A stretch of 64,000 nt of DNA, from contig JADYZM010000039.1 of NCBI GenBank assembly GCA_020853105.1, forward strand, positions 1-64,000, given 5' to 3'. Within the stretch, counting starts at the first letter, position 1; each line of letters starts with the position of its first letter. Source of the DNA: Flavobacteriales bacterium (GTDB lineage Bacteria; Bacteroidota; Bacteroidia; Flavobacteriales_E; Vicingaceae). The notes under the pieces are model-generated. The model was not told the origin of the DNA and made no database searches. It was given only the letters and a program-made list of their open reading frames with translations. The translations under genes and the position numbers were made by a program. Positions 62,301 to 64,000 of the stretch are shown piece after piece.

Positions 62301-63533
62301 CTTTTTATAATATAGCTCAAGAGCCTCTGCTACAACAAATGTACTACCTCCAATAAATACTAAATCTTCCTTTTTTGCCACTTTTTTTGCAGCCATTAAT
62401 GCTGATTCAACAGAACTAAATTTATTTCCTTTTAAACCGAACAAGCCTGACTGTTCGTAGAGAATATTTACATCTAAAGCTCTTGGAATTTTTGCTTGAC
62501 AAAAATAATAATTTGCACTCTTGGGCAACATTGCCAAAACAGCATCAATATCTTTATCATTAACCGCTCCAAAAACAAAATGTAATTTTTTATACTTGGT
62601 TTGTTCAATTTGCTTTAACACCTCATTAATTCCAGATTCATTATGTCCAGTATCGCATATAGTTAATGGATTTTCTTGAAGTTTCTGCCATCTACCCATT
62701 AATCCGGTATTTTTAATAACTCTTGATAGCCCATTTTGAATACATTTCTCATCTACTGAAAATCCATTTTCCTTTATTTTGTTGATTGTTTCAATTACTG
62801 TTTTCTTATTTTTTTCTTGATAAATTCCTATTAAATCGGATTTATATGAAACTTTCACAACTTGATCCGCAAAAGAAATTGGGGAATTTTTCTTTTTGGC
62901 AGTTTCAATAAAAACAAATTTAGTTTCTGGTTGTGTTTCTCCTATTACAACTGGAATTTGCGACTTGATAATGCCTGCTTTTTCAACTGCAATTTTTTCT
63001 AATGTATCACCTAGAAATTGAGTGTGATCTTTGCTTATATTGGTAATAACAGACACTATTGGTGAAATAATATTTGTAGAATCCAATCTTCCGCCTAACC
63101 CGGTTTCAATAACCGCTATATCAACTTTATTTTTAGAAAAATAATTGAATGCCAAACCAACAGTCCACTCAAAAAACGACAGTTGAATTTTTTCAAATTC
63201 TGATTTATATTGTTGAGTAAAATTAATAACCTCTCTCTTCCCAATCATTTTACCGTTAATTTTTATCCTTTCTCTAAAATCAATTAAATGTGGTGATGTA
63301 TATAATCCAACCTTATAGCCAGCTTCTTGTAAAATAGAAGCCAACATGTGAGAAGTTGAACCTTTTCCGTTAGTTCCGGCGATATGAATTGATTTGAATG
63401 TTTGTTGAGGGTTATCCAGTAAATTACATAACTCCGCTGTGTTTGATAAGTCTGCCTTGTATGCTGGAGCTCCAACACGTTGAAAAACAGGCAGTTGTTT
63501 GTATAAATAATTTATCGTGCTTAAATAATCCAT
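62286..63533 (-). CDS. folC: Folylpolyglutamate/dihydrofolate synthase
   Basis: A 415-residue Mur-ligase-fold enzyme. The P-loop is HIAGTNGKGSTSHMLA; GLYTSPHLIDFRERI, IAVIETGLGGRLDSTN and ITNISKDHTQFLGDTLEKIAVEKAGIIK are the FolC signatures. The C-terminal domain has ICDTGHNESGI and FVFGAVNDKD. It adds glutamate to dihydropteroate and to folates in the cytoplasm. It starts 4 bp after the TonB-like gene, an arrangement often seen in Bacteroidota. Confidence 0.95.
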   Translation of the reverse strand: MDYLSTINYLYKQLPVFQRVGAPAYKADLSNTAELCNLLDNPQQTFKSIHIAGTNGKGSTSHMLASILQEAGYKVGLYTSPHLIDFRERIKINGKMIGKREVINFTQQYKSEFEKIQLSFFEWTVGLAFNYFSKNKVDIAVIETGLGGRLDSTNIISPIVSVITNISKDHTQFLGDTLEKIAVEKAGIIKSQIPVVIGETQPETKFVFIETAKKKNSPISFADQVVKVSYKSDLIGIYQEKNKKTVIETINKIKENGFSVDEKCIQNGLSRVIKNTGLMGRWQKLQENPLTICDTGHNESGINEVLKQIEQTKYKKLHFVFGAVNDKDIDAVLAMLPKSANYYFCQAKIPRALDVNILYEQSGLFGLKGNKFSSVESALMAAKKVAKKEDLVFIGGSTFVVAEALELYYKKKKEK

Positions 63534-63537
63534 TCCT

Positions 63538-64000
63538 TTAGTTCAAAAGGAATGTAAATTTCATAGTTCCCTTTTGGTCTGTGTTTAGCTCAGGTTTTGC
63601 ATTAAACTTGGCTTTAAAAGCAGCTTTAATGGCTTTATCAATAAGAGTTTCGTTCAAAATTGTTGTTCCCCTACCATTTGTTGCACGAATTACTTTACCG
63701 TATTTATCTACAACAATATCAACAAAAACAAATCCTTTTTCCTGTGAATTATCATCAATTTTTGGTAAGCTAAGAGGAACTCTTCCTGAAAGTGAATATT
63801 CAACTCCGTTTCTATTGCCACCTCCCACATAGTTTTTACTATTTGGGTCTCCATTAGGATCGCCCTGATTACCTGGATTACCAGTAATACCATCGCTATT
63901 TGAGTTTGAACCGGACTGATTAAAAGCGTTCAATGCTTCGGAGAGATTTTTACTGGTTGTTTGTTTTTTTTCTTCTATTGGTTGTTCGTTATTTTTAGGT
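63538..64000 (-). CDS. TonB-like energy transducer, C-terminal part (cut by window edge)
   Basis: The open frame enters from the right edge and ends at 63538; 154 codons are visible. The track shows only 131, from an internal TTG at 63933, but upstream codons are open to the edge (PKNNEQPIEEKKQTTSKN). The visible part is a Gly/Asn-rich linker (SGSNSNSDGITGNPGNQGDP) and a TonB C-terminal-type domain (SLSGRVPLSLPKIDDNSQEKG, VFVDIVVDKYGKVIRATNGRG, ending MKFTFLLN). It likely transmits proton-motive energy to outer-membrane receptors. exbB/exbD are expected upstream, outside the window. Confidence 0.82.
   Translation of the reverse strand, partial: PKNNEQPIEEKKQTTSKNLSEALNAFNQSGSNSNSDGITGNPGNQGDPNGDPNSKNYVGGGNRNGVEYSLSGRVPLSLPKIDDNSQEKGFVFVDIVVDKYGKVIRATNGRGTTILNETLIDKAIKAAFKAKFNAKPELNTDQKGTMKFTFLLN

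Noticed and set aside
1-64000. Search for CRISPR arrays, transposases, integrases, toxin-antitoxin pairs and tRNAs
   Set aside because: No regularly spaced repeats, transposase or integrase motifs, or tRNA T-loop/anticodon patterns were seen in the short intergenic gaps.

Overview
The window is an AT-rich chromosomal segment from a member of the Bacteroidota, most likely Flavobacteriales or a near relative. The evidence is: type IX secretion (T9SS) C-terminal signals of both the PorSS type A and the gliding-associated CHU_C kinds, a full alternative complex III (actABCDEF) next to an aa3-type oxidase, the pcrA-DUF4290-murA arrangement, and recurrent TAnnTTTG minus-7 promoter boxes with no Shine-Dalgarno sequences. 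Genus and species cannot be named from this alone. I see no tRNA, rRNA, CRISPR array, insertion sequence, integrase or prophage gene.

Layout. 1-2.2 kb: the N-terminal part of a giant secreted adhesin-like protein that runs off the left edge, behind a small exported protein built from a duplicated module. 2.3-10.3 kb: a surface-glycan type accessory block with a TMTC-like membrane/TPR protein, a sulfotransferase, a GNAT acetyltransferase, a GT2 glycosyltransferase, an SDR reductase, and two KASIII-like ketosynthases flanking a dedicated acyl carrier protein. 10.4-14 kb: a 1082-residue T9SS/CHU_C protein with six tandem Ig-like repeats and a small exported partner. 14.1-22.7 kb: housekeeping genes (pcrA, DUF4290, murA, a TlpA-like thioredoxin, grpE, dnaJ, a ubiD-family gene). 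22.7-32 kb: a T9SS type A protein, dnaX with a slippage site, asnS, lptB, tatC, a mannose-1-phosphate guanylyltransferase and a class I aminotransferase. 32.1-47.4 kb: a respiratory block on the minus strand, reading actABCDEF, a Crp/Fnr regulator, coxB, coxA, two subunit-III genes, a subunit-IV gene, SCO1 and a small CxxC membrane protein. 47.6-64 kb: SPOR protein, zinc-ribbon protein, Nif3-like protein, aconitase, aspS, a second T9SS type A protein, U32 peptidase-like protein plus ferredoxin, threonine dehydrogenase-like protein, MORN-repeat protein, cysS, an M28 peptidase, a small lipoprotein, folC, and a TonB-like protein cut by the right edge.

How the genes work together. The respiratory block can carry electrons from menaquinol through ActB/ActA/ActE c-type hemes to CuA and the heme-copper centre. 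TatC in the same window would export the Tat-signal protein ActB, and SCO1 would load copper into CoxB. The 5.5-10.3 kb block looks like a pathway that builds a short acyl chain on its own ACP and attaches it to a surface sugar. That function is inferred from gene content.

Most notable: (i) dnaX ends just after an A10G run while the minus-1 frame stays open for 211 more codons ending in a tau-like tail, which suggests that gamma and tau are made by frameshifting or transcriptional slippage; (ii) the KASIII-ACP-KASIII-SDR cassette; (iii) ActA carries two extra monoheme cytochrome c domains, seven heme sites in all; (iv) MurA has Asp in place of the fosfomycin-target Cys; (v) DnaJ has lost half of its zinc-binding motifs; (vi) a relic of a T9SS C-terminal domain lies in an intergenic gap. 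No wholly new defence or mobile system is evident.
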